DNA of 64,000 nucleotides, taken from Acidobacteriota bacterium (lineage in GTDB: Bacteria > Acidobacteriota > Blastocatellia > RBC074). The translations under genes were made by a program, and so were the position numbers. Shown here one piece after another: positions 52,272 through 62,231 of the stretch. The notes beneath the pieces were generated by a model, which searched no databases, was not told the origin of the DNA, and saw only the letters and a list, made by a program, of their open reading frames with translations. The DNA lies in assembly GCA_016710075.1 (NCBI GenBank), contig JADJLO010000016.1:75951-139950 (forward strand). The letters are read 5' to 3'. Position 1 is the first letter of the stretch. Each line of letters starts with the position of its first letter.

Positions 52272-52472
52272 GATCACGAATCAGAAGAAGAAGAAAGATT
52301 ACGAAACAGACGAAATAAACGAAACAAACGAAAAATTTCAAGGCGGTCAATGTTCCAGTTTCCCGATTAGACGACCGATCAAAGAAGATTGGCCTGTCCA
52401 TTCTTTGAAACTTTTTCGTTTATTTCGTCTGTTTCGTAATCTTTCTTCTTATTCTTCTTCTGATTCGTAATC
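52272..52472. repeat. 9-bp-period intergenic palindrome, copy 10, with extended arms
   Basis: Inner left arm 52298-52336 (GATTACGAAACAGACGAAAT...) and inner right arm 52411-52441, which lacks one 9-bp unit. The palindrome continues outward through GAAGAAGAAGAAAGATTACG and CGTAATCTTTCTTCTTATTC up to a second GATCACG/CGTAATC pair at 52272 and 52472. Core in plus orientation (GGTCAATGTTCC, GACCGATCAAAGAAG). It starts 7 nt after the lptE-like stop and fills the gap to holA. Confidence 0.9.
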
Positions 52473-52510
52473 TTATCCTGACTATGAAACGACAGACATC
52501 GGGAGACGCG

Positions 52511-53542
52511 ATGAAATCGCAGTCTGATTTCTTCCGCAATCTTGAGAACAAAAAGATAGCCCCGGTTTATCTCTTCGATGGGAGCGAGAATTTCCAGCGT
52601 GATCAGGCGTTGAACAAGCTTCTGGATGGGGCGGTGGATCAATCGGTTCGCCAGTTCAATCATGCCGTGATCTCGGTTGCTGGAGGCGATCTTGGCGAAG
52701 CGCTGGGGCTGGCGCGCCAGTATCCGATGATCTCAGAGAGGCGGATGGTTGTGGTCACTGGATTCGAGGCAATCAGTGACGATACTCAGCTAGAGATGCT
52801 CAAGGACTACCTGCGCGATCCGGCAGAGACCACGGTGCTTGTCTTCGTCACGAGCGGACTGGACAACCGGCGCAATATCGCCACGATTTTAAAAAAGGGT
52901 TGTGAGACAGTCAGTTTCGAGCAGCTGGATGAGCGCGAGGGAGCCCCCGAATGGATCCGTCAGTATGTCGGCGGTGCGGGCTGTTCGATCGACCCGGCAT
53001 CGGCCTCATATCTGACAGGCATGGTCGGAGTGGACATGATGACCCTCTCTAATGAGCTTGATAAGCTGATGGCCTACATCGGGTTCAAAGGCAGGATTAC
53101 CAGAACCGAGATAGACGAGGTCGTTCGCCATTCCCGCGAACATTCGAGTTTTGAACTGACCGATGCGATCATCGACGGTGACCGCAAAAGGGCGCTGACT
53201 CTGCTGGATCTCATCTTCGCCAATCCGACGGAATCGACGCAGACCTTGTCGCTGATGATCCTCGGAGCGATCGCCAGCAATTACCGTCGGATACTGATGG
53301 CCAAGGATCTGATGCGACAGAATGCACCAAACTCCGAGGTCGCCAAGGCCGTCGGAATGTCGCCCTACGGAGTGACAAAATTCAACGAGCGAATCAGAAA
53401 GATAGACACGGAAAGAATAATCAGAGGGATCGAGCGCATTTCGCGTACCGATCTGGCATTGAAGACTTCACTGGCCACTCCGCGATTGCAACTCGAATTG
53501 CTGATCTGCGAACTCTGCCCCGTCAAGCATCAAACCAGATAA
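52511..53542 (+). CDS. holA: DNA polymerase III subunit delta
   Basis: 343 residues from ATG 52511, which has GGGAG 5 nt upstream; an in-frame ATG at 52484 is the alternative. Clamp-loader subunit that opens the beta clamp. AAA+-like N-terminal domain without a Walker A (PVYLFDGSENFQRDQALNKL), RRMVVVTGFEAI, a middle region FELTDAIIDGDRKRALTLL (the conserved HolA segment) and C-terminal collar domain (SNYRRILMAKDLMRQNAPN, ELLICELCPV). It sits directly after the lptE-like gene, the usual order. Confidence 0.92.
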   Translation: MKSQSDFFRNLENKKIAPVYLFDGSENFQRDQALNKLLDGAVDQSVRQFNHAVISVAGGDLGEALGLARQYPMISERRMVVVTGFEAISDDTQLEMLKDYLRDPAETTVLVFVTSGLDNRRNIATILKKGCETVSFEQLDEREGAPEWIRQYVGGAGCSIDPASASYLTGMVGVDMMTLSNELDKLMAYIGFKGRITRTEIDEVVRHSREHSSFELTDAIIDGDRKRALTLLDLIFANPTESTQTLSLMILGAIASNYRRILMAKDLMRQNAPNSEVAKAVGMSPYGVTKFNERIRKIDTERIIRGIERISRTDLALKTSLATPRLQLELLICELCPVKHQTR

Positions 53543-53578
53543 AATCAAAACACAAAGCAGTATTCCCCGGAGAACAAA

Positions 53579-56362
53579 ATGGCTAATAACGTTTCGGATG
53601 ATGATTTTGATGGTGAGAGACAGCCGGCCAGTGGCCTGCTGAGAAGGCCAGGAACCCTGATAACGATTGTGCTGATGGCGATTGTGCTTCTGGGATGGCC
53701 CGGGTTTGCCGGTTTCTATTCCGACTGGCTCTGGTTTCAGGAGGTCGGATATCAGCGCATCTTCTCGACAATTCTGTTGACGAAAATGCTGCTCGCCTTG
53801 TGTGCAGTGGTTTTGTCGGCGCTCTTCATCTGGATCAATCTGAAGATCGCATTACGGGTCAGCCAGGCCGGTTCGAAGCTTGTTCGATACATCACCGTCA
53901 ACAAGGAGAGACTGGAGATTCCGGAAATCGCCGGTTTTATCGAGCGATGGGTTTTGCCTTTATCCCTTCTGGGAGGGCTGTTTCTGGGGCTGCAATACTG
54001 GGATTCGTGGGAGGTTGTCCTGCAGTACCGGCACCAGACTCCATTTGGTGACAGCGATCCTGTCTTTGGTCGCGATATTGCTTATTACTTCTTTTCGCTT
54101 CCGCTCTTTGATCTCATCTCTGAATCGCTGATGCAACTGGTGATTGTAACGTTGGTTGGGTCGTTGATAATCAACCTCATGCGCGCCGCTACGTTGTTTT
54201 CGCGCAGGGGCGGATCATTGGGATTCAATCCGGCGGCACGGCGCCATCTGTTGTTTCTGGGGGCAGGGCTTTTCATCGTTATTGCCTGGCGTGCCCGGCT
54301 TGAAATGATGGATCTGCTGTTTTCGAACAATGGAACCGTTGACGGAGCGAACTATACCGACATCAACGCCACTCTGCCGGTCTTGAAAATCCAGGTCTTT
54401 ATCGCGCTGCTGATAGCATTGATCGCGATTGCAAGCATGTTTATTTCAGCAAACACTCCTCTCTGGGTCGGGCTGGGTCTTTACCTGCTTGTCCTGGTAG
54501 GCGGGGGCTGGTTCTATCCTTCAATGGTTCAGCGATTTTCGGTCGCCCCGAACGAACTGGTCAAGGAGACCCCCTATATCAAGAACAACATCGATGCCAC
54601 ACGCAAAGCATACGGACTTGACCGCATCGAAGAGCAAGAGCTTTCAGGCGACGTCAGCATTACGCTCAAGGATATTCAGGAGAACTCGGGGACAATCAAC
54701 AATATCCGGCTGTGGGATCACAAGCCTATCCTGGAGACTTTCGGCCAGCTTCAGGAGATTCGGACTTATTACGATTTCCTGTCGGCCGATAATGACCGGT
54801 ATATGATCGATGGCGAGATGAGGCAGATCATCATCTCACCACGCGAATTATCAATAGCCAGCCTGCCGAATCGCAACTGGATCAACGAAAGACTGACATT
54901 CACGCACGGCTTCGGCCTGACGCTCAGCCCTGCAAATCAGGTTACGGCAGAAGGTCTGCCCAAGCTCTATATCAAGGATATTCCCCCGGTTTCATCGATT
55001 CCCACACTCAAGGTAAAAGTGCCGGAGATCTATTACGGAGAACTGACGCACGAACCCGTATATGTAAAAACCACCGCGGAAGAGTTCAACTACCCATCGG
55101 GAGAAAACAATGTCTACACGAACTATACCGGCGAGGGTGGAGTATCGATTGGCTCGTACTGGCGCAAGCTGCTCTTCGCCACCAGGTTCGGCGATATGAA
55201 ACTGATCCTGTCGGATGACATGACCGCTGATAGTCGCGTCCTCTTCTACCGCAACATCAGAGAGCGATTGTCCAGGATCGCTCCGTTCCTGCACTACGAC
55301 CAGGATCCTTACATGGTCATCTCGGATGGGCGATTATTCTGGATAGAAGACGCTTATACGGTAAGCGACCGCTATCCATATTCACAATCCGTCGGCGGAA
55401 TCAACTATATCCGCAACTCGGTGAAAGCCGTGATCGATGCATATAACGGTAAAGTAGATTTTTACATTGCCGATCCAGCCGACCCTGTGATCCGGACATG
55501 GGCGGCGATCTTCCCCGGCACTTTCAAGCAGCTTTCTGAAATGCCCGCTGATTTGCGCACACACCTGCGATACCCTGAAGACATATTCAGCATTCAGGCA
55601 TCAGTCTACTCGACCTATCACATGGACAAGCCGCAGACGCTGTACAACAAGGAAGATCAATGGGAGATAGCATCGGCCAACGAAGCTGAAGGCAAAATGC
55701 TGCCGATGAACCCCTATTACACCATCATGAAACTTCCCGGTGAAAAGAAGGAAGAATTCATCCTCATGCTGCCCTTCACTCCGCGAAGCAAGGACAATCT
55801 TGCCGCGTGGATGGTTGCCCGTGCCGATGGCGAGAACTACGGCAAACTGGCTGTCTATCAGTTCCCGAAACAGCGACTGATTTACGGGCCGAAGCAGATT
55901 GTCGCGCGGATCAACCAGGACGCCGAGATTTCACGCCAGCTCACGCTCTGGAATCAGCGCGGCTCACAGGTCATCTTTGGCACCCTGCTGGTGATTCCGG
56001 TCAAGGAGTCTTTGATCTATGTGCAGCCGCTCTACCTCAAAGCAGATACCGGAAAGATTCCGGAATTAAAGCGGGTCATTGTCACGGTCGAAAACCGGAT
56101 TGCAATGGAAGAGACGCTTGAAGCCGGTCTTTCCAGAATCTTCGGCGGCGCCACGACGGCTCAACCACAAACGACGGCCGCCGCCCAAACCCAGCCAGGA
56201 TCCGCACCTGCCGTCGTTCCCGATGTCCGAAGTCTCTCAATCCAGGCGAGTGAACTATACAAAAATGCCATTCAGGCACAACGCGACGGTGACTGGGCCC
56301 GTTACGGCGAGGAGATAAAGAAACTCGGCGCCGTTCTCGAGAAGATGCAGAAGGAGAAGTAA
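53579..56362 (+). CDS. UPF0182 family large membrane protein
   Basis: 927 residues. Seven or so N-terminal membrane helices (TLITIVLMAIVLLGWPGFAG, ILLTKMLLALCAVVLSALFI, LYLLVLVGGGWFYPSMVQRF) then a large soluble domain of about 600 residues. WFQEVGYQRIFST, ETPYIKNNIDATRKAYGLD, RLWDHKPILETFGQLQEIR, YYDF and FGDMKLILSDDMTADSRVL are highly conserved in UPF0182 (COG1615). The C-terminus is Gln/Ala-rich then helical (IQAQRDGDWARYGEEIKKLG). Function unknown. ATG follows AACAAA, a weak ribosome binding site. Confidence 0.93.
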   Translation: MANNVSDDDFDGERQPASGLLRRPGTLITIVLMAIVLLGWPGFAGFYSDWLWFQEVGYQRIFSTILLTKMLLALCAVVLSALFIWINLKIALRVSQAGSKLVRYITVNKERLEIPEIAGFIERWVLPLSLLGGLFLGLQYWDSWEVVLQYRHQTPFGDSDPVFGRDIAYYFFSLPLFDLISESLMQLVIVTLVGSLIINLMRAATLFSRRGGSLGFNPAARRHLLFLGAGLFIVIAWRARLEMMDLLFSNNGTVDGANYTDINATLPVLKIQVFIALLIALIAIASMFISANTPLWVGLGLYLLVLVGGGWFYPSMVQRFSVAPNELVKETPYIKNNIDATRKAYGLDRIEEQELSGDVSITLKDIQENSGTINNIRLWDHKPILETFGQLQEIRTYYDFLSADNDRYMIDGEMRQIIISPRELSIASLPNRNWINERLTFTHGFGLTLSPANQVTAEGLPKLYIKDIPPVSSIPTLKVKVPEIYYGELTHEPVYVKTTAEEFNYPSGENNVYTNYTGEGGVSIGSYWRKLLFATRFGDMKLILSDDMTADSRVLFYRNIRERLSRIAPFLHYDQDPYMVISDGRLFWIEDAYTVSDRYPYSQSVGGINYIRNSVKAVIDAYNGKVDFYIADPADPVIRTWAAIFPGTFKQLSEMPADLRTHLRYPEDIFSIQASVYSTYHMDKPQTLYNKEDQWEIASANEAEGKMLPMNPYYTIMKLPGEKKEEFILMLPFTPRSKDNLAAWMVARADGENYGKLAVYQFPKQRLIYGPKQIVARINQDAEISRQLTLWNQRGSQVIFGTLLVIPVKESLIYVQPLYLKADTGKIPELKRVIVTVENRIAMEETLEAGLSRIFGGATTAQPQTTAAAQTQPGSAPAVVPDVRSLSIQASELYKNAIQAQRDGDWARYGEEIKKLGAVLEKMQKEK

Positions 56363-56375
56363 CGCTGCCTTTGTT

Positions 56376-56412
56376 CTCCGTTGCAGAAAACTTTAAACTA
56401 TCCGCAACGGAG
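56376..56412. repeat. Short palindrome with CTCCGTTGC ends
   Basis: CTCCGTTGC ... GCAACGGAG, stem 9 bp plus 2 after a mismatch, 15-nt loop. The ends match the terminal repeats of the 183-bp element at 23534-23716, so it may be a deletion derivative; it may also help terminate the UPF0182 transcript. No target duplication was found. Confidence 0.6.
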
Positions 56413-56527
56413 GATTATTACTGACACGAGAATCTCATTTTGCTAAACTGCGCATCGCAAAGTGCCTCACGACTTCCCAATCAGGATGTCATTTTAGTTT
56501 GAATGTTATGGCAGGATGTTATCAATT

Positions 56528-57568
<1,041 letters not shown>

Positions 57569-57573
57569 AGGCA

Positions 57574-57695
57574 GAGTTTAAAGTCCAAAGTCTAAAGTTT
57601 AAAGTCCAAAGTTTAAAGTTTAAAGTCCAAAGCGTAGTATCATGATACTTTGAACCTTGGACTTTAAACTTTAAACTTTAAACTTTAGACTTTTA
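57574..57695. repeat. 7-bp-period palindrome (AAAGTTT family), copy 2
   Basis: Left arm 57574-57632: eight or more heptamers of AAAGTTT, AAAGTCC and AAAGTCT. Right arm about 57646-57695: CTTTAAACTTTAAACTTTAAA-type complement ending TTTAGACTTTTAG. In the centre AGTATCATGATACT is a perfect 14-bp palindrome. It fills the gap between two convergent genes, and the last codons LKV and TAA stop of the radical SAM gene are written in the right arm. Confidence 0.85.
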
Positions 57696-58704
57696 GCCTG
57701 GCCTGTTCCATCTGCACCAGGATCGGTTTTTCGCCTGTCTTCTGGAATCGCTCAACGCAGACAAGGCAGGGATAATGGAGTTTATCCTTTTGGTTCGGGT
57801 CGGCCGCCATTTCGAGGCGCTCCTGGTGGACCTTGGTGACCAGATTCATCAGTTTTGAGAGTGCCGATGTCAGACTCTCCTTCTTGAGATCACCCACGAC
57901 ATCCTCGCCGTCACCGCCGGCATCACGGTAATTTGAGAGCTGGCAGCAGAGCGTCAGTCTGCCGCGATAATCAATATTGAGATCATCGAGCGTCAGCGGA
58001 GCGCATCGCGGGAGGAAATAATCCGTATAAAATCCAACAGCCATCGAGATATCGTGTCTGAATCCGGTCATAACCCTGGCGACATCGCGCTCAACGGCGC
58101 GCCACTCGGTCAGTGGGAGAATCAGGTCTTCTCCCATGTTGTGCTCAGTCGGGTTCTGATGCCCGAAGATCTGGCGTTTGACTTTGAGGTGGGCTCCAAG
58201 CAGGGCGAGCTGGTCGATTTCGTGGCGATTGGCCTTGTTGATGGTCGTGATGATTGAAGCTTCAATCCCTACGGCCTGGCAGGTGGCAATGGCTGTCACG
58301 ACTTCCCTGTATGATCCCTTTCCCCGAATGCCGTCGTGAGTCGCCTCAGTAGCCCCATCCAGACTGAATGAAATCCCGGAGAGTTTCGACCGTCGCAGCG
58401 GAGTGCTGATGGCTTTCAATGTCTTCTGAAAATTCCTGGCATTGGTCAGAAAATGATAGGTGAATCCGAGCCTCGCGATGATATCCAGCGCTTCGCCGAA
58501 TTGAGGGTGCATCGGCGGCTCGCCGCCTGTGATGGCAACGTGGTTGTAACCAAGCGGTCCGGCCTCCAACAGAATTCTTTCCAGCACATCCAGAGGCAGA
58601 AAAAGGTCCTTGTTATTCTCCGCCCCACCACGGTAAATGCTGCGAAAACAATGCGTGCAATCGAGATTACAGACGTTATTTAGCTCTATTCCTATTCTTG
58701 GCAT
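57685..58704 (-). CDS. Radical SAM protein with C-terminal SPASM-like cysteines
   Basis: 339 residues. CxxxCxxC cluster NVCNLDCTHCFRS at residues 11-22, then HVAITGGEPPMHPQFGEAL (GGEP), ISFSLDGATEATHDGIRG, and C-terminal cysteines in RCAPL, TLCCQLSNYRDAG and YPCLVC, which suggest a second iron-sulfur site. Such enzymes (MoaA/PqqE/SPASM group) modify peptides or cofactors. No precursor peptide gene recognised beside it. Its 3' end lies in the heptamer repeat. Confidence 0.87.
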   Translation of the reverse strand: MPRIGIELNNVCNLDCTHCFRSIYRGGAENNKDLFLPLDVLERILLEAGPLGYNHVAITGGEPPMHPQFGEALDIIARLGFTYHFLTNARNFQKTLKAISTPLRRSKLSGISFSLDGATEATHDGIRGKGSYREVVTAIATCQAVGIEASIITTINKANRHEIDQLALLGAHLKVKRQIFGHQNPTEHNMGEDLILPLTEWRAVERDVARVMTGFRHDISMAVGFYTDYFLPRCAPLTLDDLNIDYRGRLTLCCQLSNYRDAGGDGEDVVGDLKKESLTSALSKLMNLVTKVHQERLEMAADPNQKDKLHYPCLVCVERFQKTGEKPILVQMEQARLKV

Positions 58705-59248
58705 ATATGATTACTGTCATTCATTCATTAATGAAGGGTCAATTCGGCCGGCTGCTTTGGGGTTGTTTTCAGGGCAAGATTATTATTATTCCTTATTTGC
58801 AGCACTCGGGATTCTACAATGCGACAGGGGAGAATTGCCAATGCAATGTCGCGAACAGTGGTCAATGGTTTGCGGGTTCGACTCGCAAGATTTGCAGCTC
58901 AAGTGGGCTCAATCCAGCAGCCTCAGCTTCGGCCTCAGGCAGGTATCGATGATTTTGCCTCCTGCAAGCGCTCATATGATCAAAGATGTCAGCTCCGCGA
59001 TCAAACATTCTGCAAAACATTTAGCGACTGCATGCCGAAACAGACCGCCAGCAGCAGAATCGCCAATTGGATTTTTGCTTCGATGTTTCGAGGGGCGAGG
59101 ATGAGAAGGTTGCTCGACTGCGATAAAATGAGCGGTGAATACAGCCATTCGGTGAATTGCCGTATCGGGGCGAACCGTGGCCGGGTTGTCAAAACCAGCG
59201 TCTGCCTTAATAATAATCTCGCTGTGAATTCCAGAGAGAGGTAATAAA
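58705..59248. other. Intergenic region, no feature recognised
   Basis: About 544 nt. Several short open frames exist but none has a ribosome binding site, family resemblance or consistent codon use. GGGTTCGACTC near 58876 was checked as a tRNA T-arm and rejected. Confidence 0.4.
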
Positions 59249-59551
59249 ATGTCGATTTCTCCAGACCTGGATCAAATCATAACGATGCTGCGGGAGCAGT
59301 GGCCGTTTCTTGCCGCCAAATATCATGTCAGGTCCATCGGTGTTTTTGGCTCCTATGTCCGCCACGAAGAGAAACCCGGGAGCGACATCGATCTCTTGAT
59401 CAGCTTTGAAGAGACCCCGGGCCTTTTAAAATTCATCGAACTGGAGAACCGGTTGAGTGACCTGCTAGGCGGCAAAGTCGATCTGGTTATGGAGAAGTCC
59501 CTCAAGCCGAATATTGCCAGGCGTGTGCTGCCGGAAGTTGTCCATTTATGA
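59249..59551 (+). CDS. Minimal nucleotidyltransferase (MntA-like)
   Basis: 100 residues. GSYVRHEEKPGSDIDLLI is the GSx10DxD motif of MNT-type nucleotidyltransferases; a third Asp is in KVDLVMEKSL. These usually pair with a HEPN protein as toxin-antitoxin systems (MntA AMPylates its HEPN toxin). GAGAGAGG lies upstream. No HEPN gene follows: after the TGA, an overlapping ATG opens only eight codons. So it is an orphan, or its partner is deleted. Confidence 0.85.
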   Translation: MSISPDLDQIITMLREQWPFLAAKYHVRSIGVFGSYVRHEEKPGSDIDLLISFEETPGLLKFIELENRLSDLLGGKVDLVMEKSLKPNIARRVLPEVVHL

Positions 59552-59646
59552 ATGCCGAATCATGCTCTCATTAATCTTTGTCCCGATTCTTATTGGTGAC
59601 TCTCTTTTTTTTCGGATACGCTTTTTTGCCGAAAGGACACGACTCA

Positions 59647-60096
59647 TTAACCTTGGTTCTTTTTTAGCCAGGCAATATCGCTTTGATCTTTATCTCGATT
59701 CGCTGCAAGTTTATTTTTTAAGAGATCAGCTTTTGACAGAATGAATAACTTTAGGCCATCGACTTCGACTTCTATTTTATTTTCCCAAGCCTCTGCATAC
59801 CTGACGCCATCTATTCCCGTAATGATATCGATACGGCAAGGAACAACGCCTATTTGAATGATCGTATCTGTTTTGACGAAGTCCTCAGTTGACAAATTGT
59901 CTATTGGCGCACCGAATTTCGCCAATGCCTCGATAACTTTCCTACCATTTTCTGGATCGTTCTTTATCCAGATATCAATATCACCCGTGGCTCGCGGATT
60001 CCCATGAGCAGCCAAAGCATAGGCACCGACAATTAGAAAATCAGCTTTTTCCTCTATTAAGCACGACAACATTTCTCTGTAATCTTGGTTCAGCAT
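59647..60096 (-). CDS. Nucleotidyltransferase (DUF6036-like)
   Basis: 149 residues. FLIVGAYALAAHGNPRATGDIDIWI contains the GxYAxAxHGxPRxTxDIDI signature of nucleotidyltransferase-fold proteins; PCRIDIITGIDGV and FILSKADLLKNKLA AND RDKDQSDI follow. These occur in AbiEii-like/toxin-antitoxin-like gene pairs. The preceding small gene overlaps its start by 56 nt on the same strand. Confidence 0.82.
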   Translation of the reverse strand: MLNQDYREMLSCLIEEKADFLIVGAYALAAHGNPRATGDIDIWIKNDPENGRKVIEALAKFGAPIDNLSTEDFVKTDTIIQIGVVPCRIDIITGIDGVRYAEAWENKIEVEVDGLKLFILSKADLLKNKLAANRDKDQSDIAWLKKNQG

Positions 60097-60235
60097 TGAT
60101 CTTCATCCTAAATGACCAAGCGCTTAAAGCTAATTGCCACATCATTCCCAATAATTCGCTTGGCGATAGCCCTTTTAAATCGTCATCTTTATCCACCTTA
60201 GATAAGACTCCGATCCGAACAGTTTTTCTATTCAT
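60041..60235 (-). CDS. Small protein, putative antitoxin-like partner of the nucleotidyltransferase
   Basis: 64 residues: MNRKTVRIGVLSKVDKDDDL, then SPSELLGMMWQLALSAW and RLQRNVVVLNRG. The shape (basic start, acidic DDD, helix, RLQR-VxV tail) is common in small proteins placed just upstream of DUF6036-type nucleotidyltransferases. Function not shown; pairing is inferred from context and overlap. Confidence 0.65.
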   Translation of the reverse strand: MNRKTVRIGVLSKVDKDDDLKGLSPSELLGMMWQLALSAWSFRMKINAEPRLQRNVVVLNRGKS

Positions 60236-60290
60236 ACAACATCTCTTTTCAATTTTGGCAATTTTACGCTTTATCCAATCAAAAATAAGT

Positions 60291-60363
60291 CTAACGTATT
60301 AAGAATTCGTCCGGTAAACGATCCTCTCGCCCCAGGGGAGCCGCCACACAATTCTGGTTGAAC
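60291..60363 (-). other. attC-like site 1
   Basis: Starts TCTAACGTATT (core degenerate at the first base), AAGAATTCGT ... GCCACACAATTCT palindromic arms, ends GTTGAAC (fits GTTRRRY). Same site as attC 5 at 62870 with about 18 bp difference in the loop. Confidence 0.7.
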
Positions 60364-60509
60364 TAAGCCGGAGCGAGCGGGACTTGGAATTTAAAACAGC
60401 CGATGGCCGCCGGCTTCTTTCCCGAAAATTGAAAATAATAGCGAATCAGACACAGGGATTATCGACGAAATTGGGTCCGATTCAAATAACCGGCAGGGGA
60501 AAAAAGGCG

Positions 60510-60617
60510 TCATTGATAAAAAATATCCTCCGTAAAGGCAAAGGGACATACTTGAGTCCGTTCCGAGAGCCCCCTGAGCTGGAGCCACTCGATCATTCTT
60601 TGTCGCAGATGTGTCAT
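60510..60617 (-). pseudogene. Tyrosine-recombinase N-terminal remnant, copy A
   Basis: ATG 60617 with GGAGG upstream begins MTHLRQRMIEWLQLRGLSER, the usual N-terminus (SAM-like core-binding domain) of IS91/Xer-type tyrosine recombinases. After about 22 residues similarity ends and the frame stops at codon 36. Confidence 0.5.
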
Positions 60618-60730
60618 ATCTATACCTCCGATTGTTGATGCTGGTTACTACTGGAAGTATGGAAATTAAGACTGCCGAGGGAATGGCGGAATTGATTCAA
60701 GGCGGGAAATGCTGCGGCTGCGCGGAGCGC

Positions 60731-60795
60731 TTAGTTCAAACGGCTGGCGCCTTCCAGCTTCAAAGAAGGCGGCGGCGATCAGCGTTCAATGCTGA
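60731..60795 (-). other. attC-like site 2, degenerate
   Basis: TTAGTTCAAACGGCTGGCGC ... GGCGGCGGCGATCAGCGTTC. Arm pattern resembles sites 3 and 6 but both core ends deviate from consensus. Confidence 0.4.
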
Positions 60796-60954
60796 AAGGA
60801 AAGATGGCTAACTGTATGAGCAAATATTCGCACCGGCCGTCAGCTGGCTCAGCTTTGTTGAGCGCGTTTGTCATGTCGGCAACCAAGTGACACCAAGATC
60901 TCTCGTGGCCGAGTCAGTAGTCTTGACCCCCATCTCGGCTTGATGTCAATCCTT

Positions 60955-61152
60955 CTACTTGATGAAGCTGGCTACTGATCCCCAAACAGTGCATCGATAG
61001 AGTTCAGCCTCTTTTGACTGACTGTTTGCGCAGCCATCCCATTCCGCAATCCAAGTGCTTGGATGTATGGCTCGAATAGCGTCGATAAGTTCCCATCTTT
61101 CGTGCGGCGACTTGATGGACGAAAAAGTAACATTGGCCGCCTGCGCGTCCAT
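60955..61152 (-). CDS. Hypothetical small cassette protein
   Basis: 65 codons (MDAQAANVTFSSIKSPHERW...). It lies in the cassette bounded by attC 2 and attC 3. No family recognised, no clear ribosome binding site, and an overlapping frame (60972-61421) is equally long. Uncertain. The rest of this roughly 600-bp cassette holds nothing I can name. Confidence 0.3.
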   Translation of the reverse strand: MDAQAANVTFSSIKSPHERWELIDAIRAIHPSTWIAEWDGCANSQSKEAELYRCTVWGSVASFIK

Positions 61153-61431
61153 GCAAAGCGAGTTATGTTTCCAATTTCACCGGGCATCGCCAGTAAAGCA
61201 TCGCGCCAAACGCGATGAGTCACGTTTCCAGCCTCCACTCTGGTGCTAGCCGGCTTTAACGCGCTTTCCCGAAAAAAACTCCGATTCCGGAGCGATACAA
61301 ACCTCCTGATCGGGCCGGAGATTCGAGAGCTCTCATCGGCTTTCTTAGTATTACCACGAAGCTGACGCCGGAGCAGCAACAGAAACATCAACGGGAGGAA
61401 TGTGAGGACTTGTTTATCCATGGAGAAGCGG

Positions 61432-61519
61432 GCCTAACGACCAGTTTACCGGGGCACCGCCAGCCGAAGTTGTTTTTCAAAGAAGACGGCGGCGCCTCCG
61501 GTCGAACCTGGAGTTAGGT
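61432..61519 (-). other. attC-like site 3
   Basis: GCCTAAC ... GTTAGGT, 88 bp. Arms CGACCAGTTTACCGGGGCAC and GGCGCCTCCGGTCGAACCTG are imperfect complements with small bulges, as in attC. The PIN-toxin stop codon is 9 nt beyond. Confidence 0.8.
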
Positions 61520-61527
61520 TACGCCTC

Positions 61528-61932
61528 TTATTGGTTATCTTCTTCGTATTTGGAAAAATTAGCAGGGTTAAGGATATCTATTTCTTGGTACCGCTCGAGT
61601 AGTAATAAATCTTTGTCACCAGTGATTATGCATCTGCAACCAGCTGATATGGCCGCAGCCAGAATATTATCATCATCTGCATCCCGACAAACGGCCTCAT
61701 CAAGGAGAGTGGGTGTGATAACTTCCATTCTTGACGTTAGAAGCTCCGTCGCATCATTAGCATCTTTGTCGGTATACTTAAATTTACTTACAAGTTTCTC
61801 TCGAAACTCACCGAGGATGAAGTCGGACGTAACCAAAGAATGATGCTCCACACAATACTCAAACAGCTCATGACAAACGCCACGTGCAATAAATGATGCA
61901 ATAAGAACATTGGTATCAAATAGGATTTTCAC
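61528..61932 (-). CDS. PIN-domain toxin (VapC-like, COG1569)
   Basis: 134 residues. ILFDTNVLIASFIARG (first acidic residue), VTSDFILGEF (Glu), CRDADDDNILAAAISAG (the RDxDDD segment) and CIITGDKDLLLL (final Asp) are the PIN active-site positions; the family is the putative toxin, PIN-family COG1569. Likely an RNase inhibited by the ribbon-helix-helix protein encoded just upstream; the two overlap in ATGA. First gene before attC 3, so a complete toxin-antitoxin cassette. Confidence 0.9.
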   Translation of the reverse strand: MKILFDTNVLIASFIARGVCHELFEYCVEHHSLVTSDFILGEFREKLVSKFKYTDKDANDATELLTSRMEVITPTLLDEAVCRDADDDNILAAAISAGCRCIITGDKDLLLLERYQEIDILNPANFSKYEEDNQ

Positions 61933-62141
61933 GAGATTGCATCAAAAATGTCTTGATCCGAATATTCCTTTTCGGCTTTCCCGATCAACCGATCCCTCAA
62001 CGATCGGAATTTGCGAATAAACAAATAATCAGCTATCGCCTTTTTTATAAATTCGCTTTGCGAAAGCCCTTCTTCGCGCGTCGCTTCTTCCAATGCAGAT
62101 TCAATCTCTTTTGGCAATGTGATTGTGATAGTTAGCTCCAT
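61929..62141 (-). CDS. Ribbon-helix-helix antitoxin
   Basis: 70 residues from ATG 62141, which has GGAGG 6 nt upstream (a start at 62162 has none). MELTITITLPKEIESALEEA, then TREEGLSQSEFIKKAIADYL: beta strand, helix, turn, helix of a CopG/MetJ-type DNA-binding domain; the acidic tail (GKAEKEYSDQDIFDAIS) should bind the toxin. Probably autorepresses the operon. Confidence 0.9.
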   Translation of the reverse strand: MELTITITLPKEIESALEEATREEGLSQSEFIKKAIADYLFIRKFRSLRDRLIGKAEKEYSDQDIFDAIS

Positions 62142-62231
62142 CTGATACCTCCTTATAGCCATCCAGATTTGACGAAATATTATATTACACTGATCCGAGC
62201 TGTCACGTCAGTCTTAATTTGAATCATGAAC

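Larger units (their letters stand above)
60291..60739. repeat. Direct repeat A (about 450 bp), one complete cassette
   Basis: Near-identical to 62870-63333. Repeat ends coincide with attC core sites, so the unit duplicated is a whole cassette: attC plus the recombinase-like fragment. Confidence 0.85.

Noticed and set aside
57574..57632. Heptamer array as replication iterons
   Set aside because: No replication initiator nearby, and the inverted second arm and gene-border position fit the palindrome family better.
58868..58890. Possible tRNA T-arm (GGGTTCGACTC)
   Set aside because: No acceptor stem, D-arm or anticodon arm can be formed around it on either strand.
60291..60739. CRISPR-like repeat pair with 62870-63333
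   Set aside because: Two long copies separated by genes and bounded by attC-like cores; no short regular repeats or spacers.
60972..61421. 149-codon minus-strand frame in the second cassette
   Set aside because: Arg/Ser-rich, no family resemblance, overlaps another equally doubtful frame; cannot be supported as a gene.
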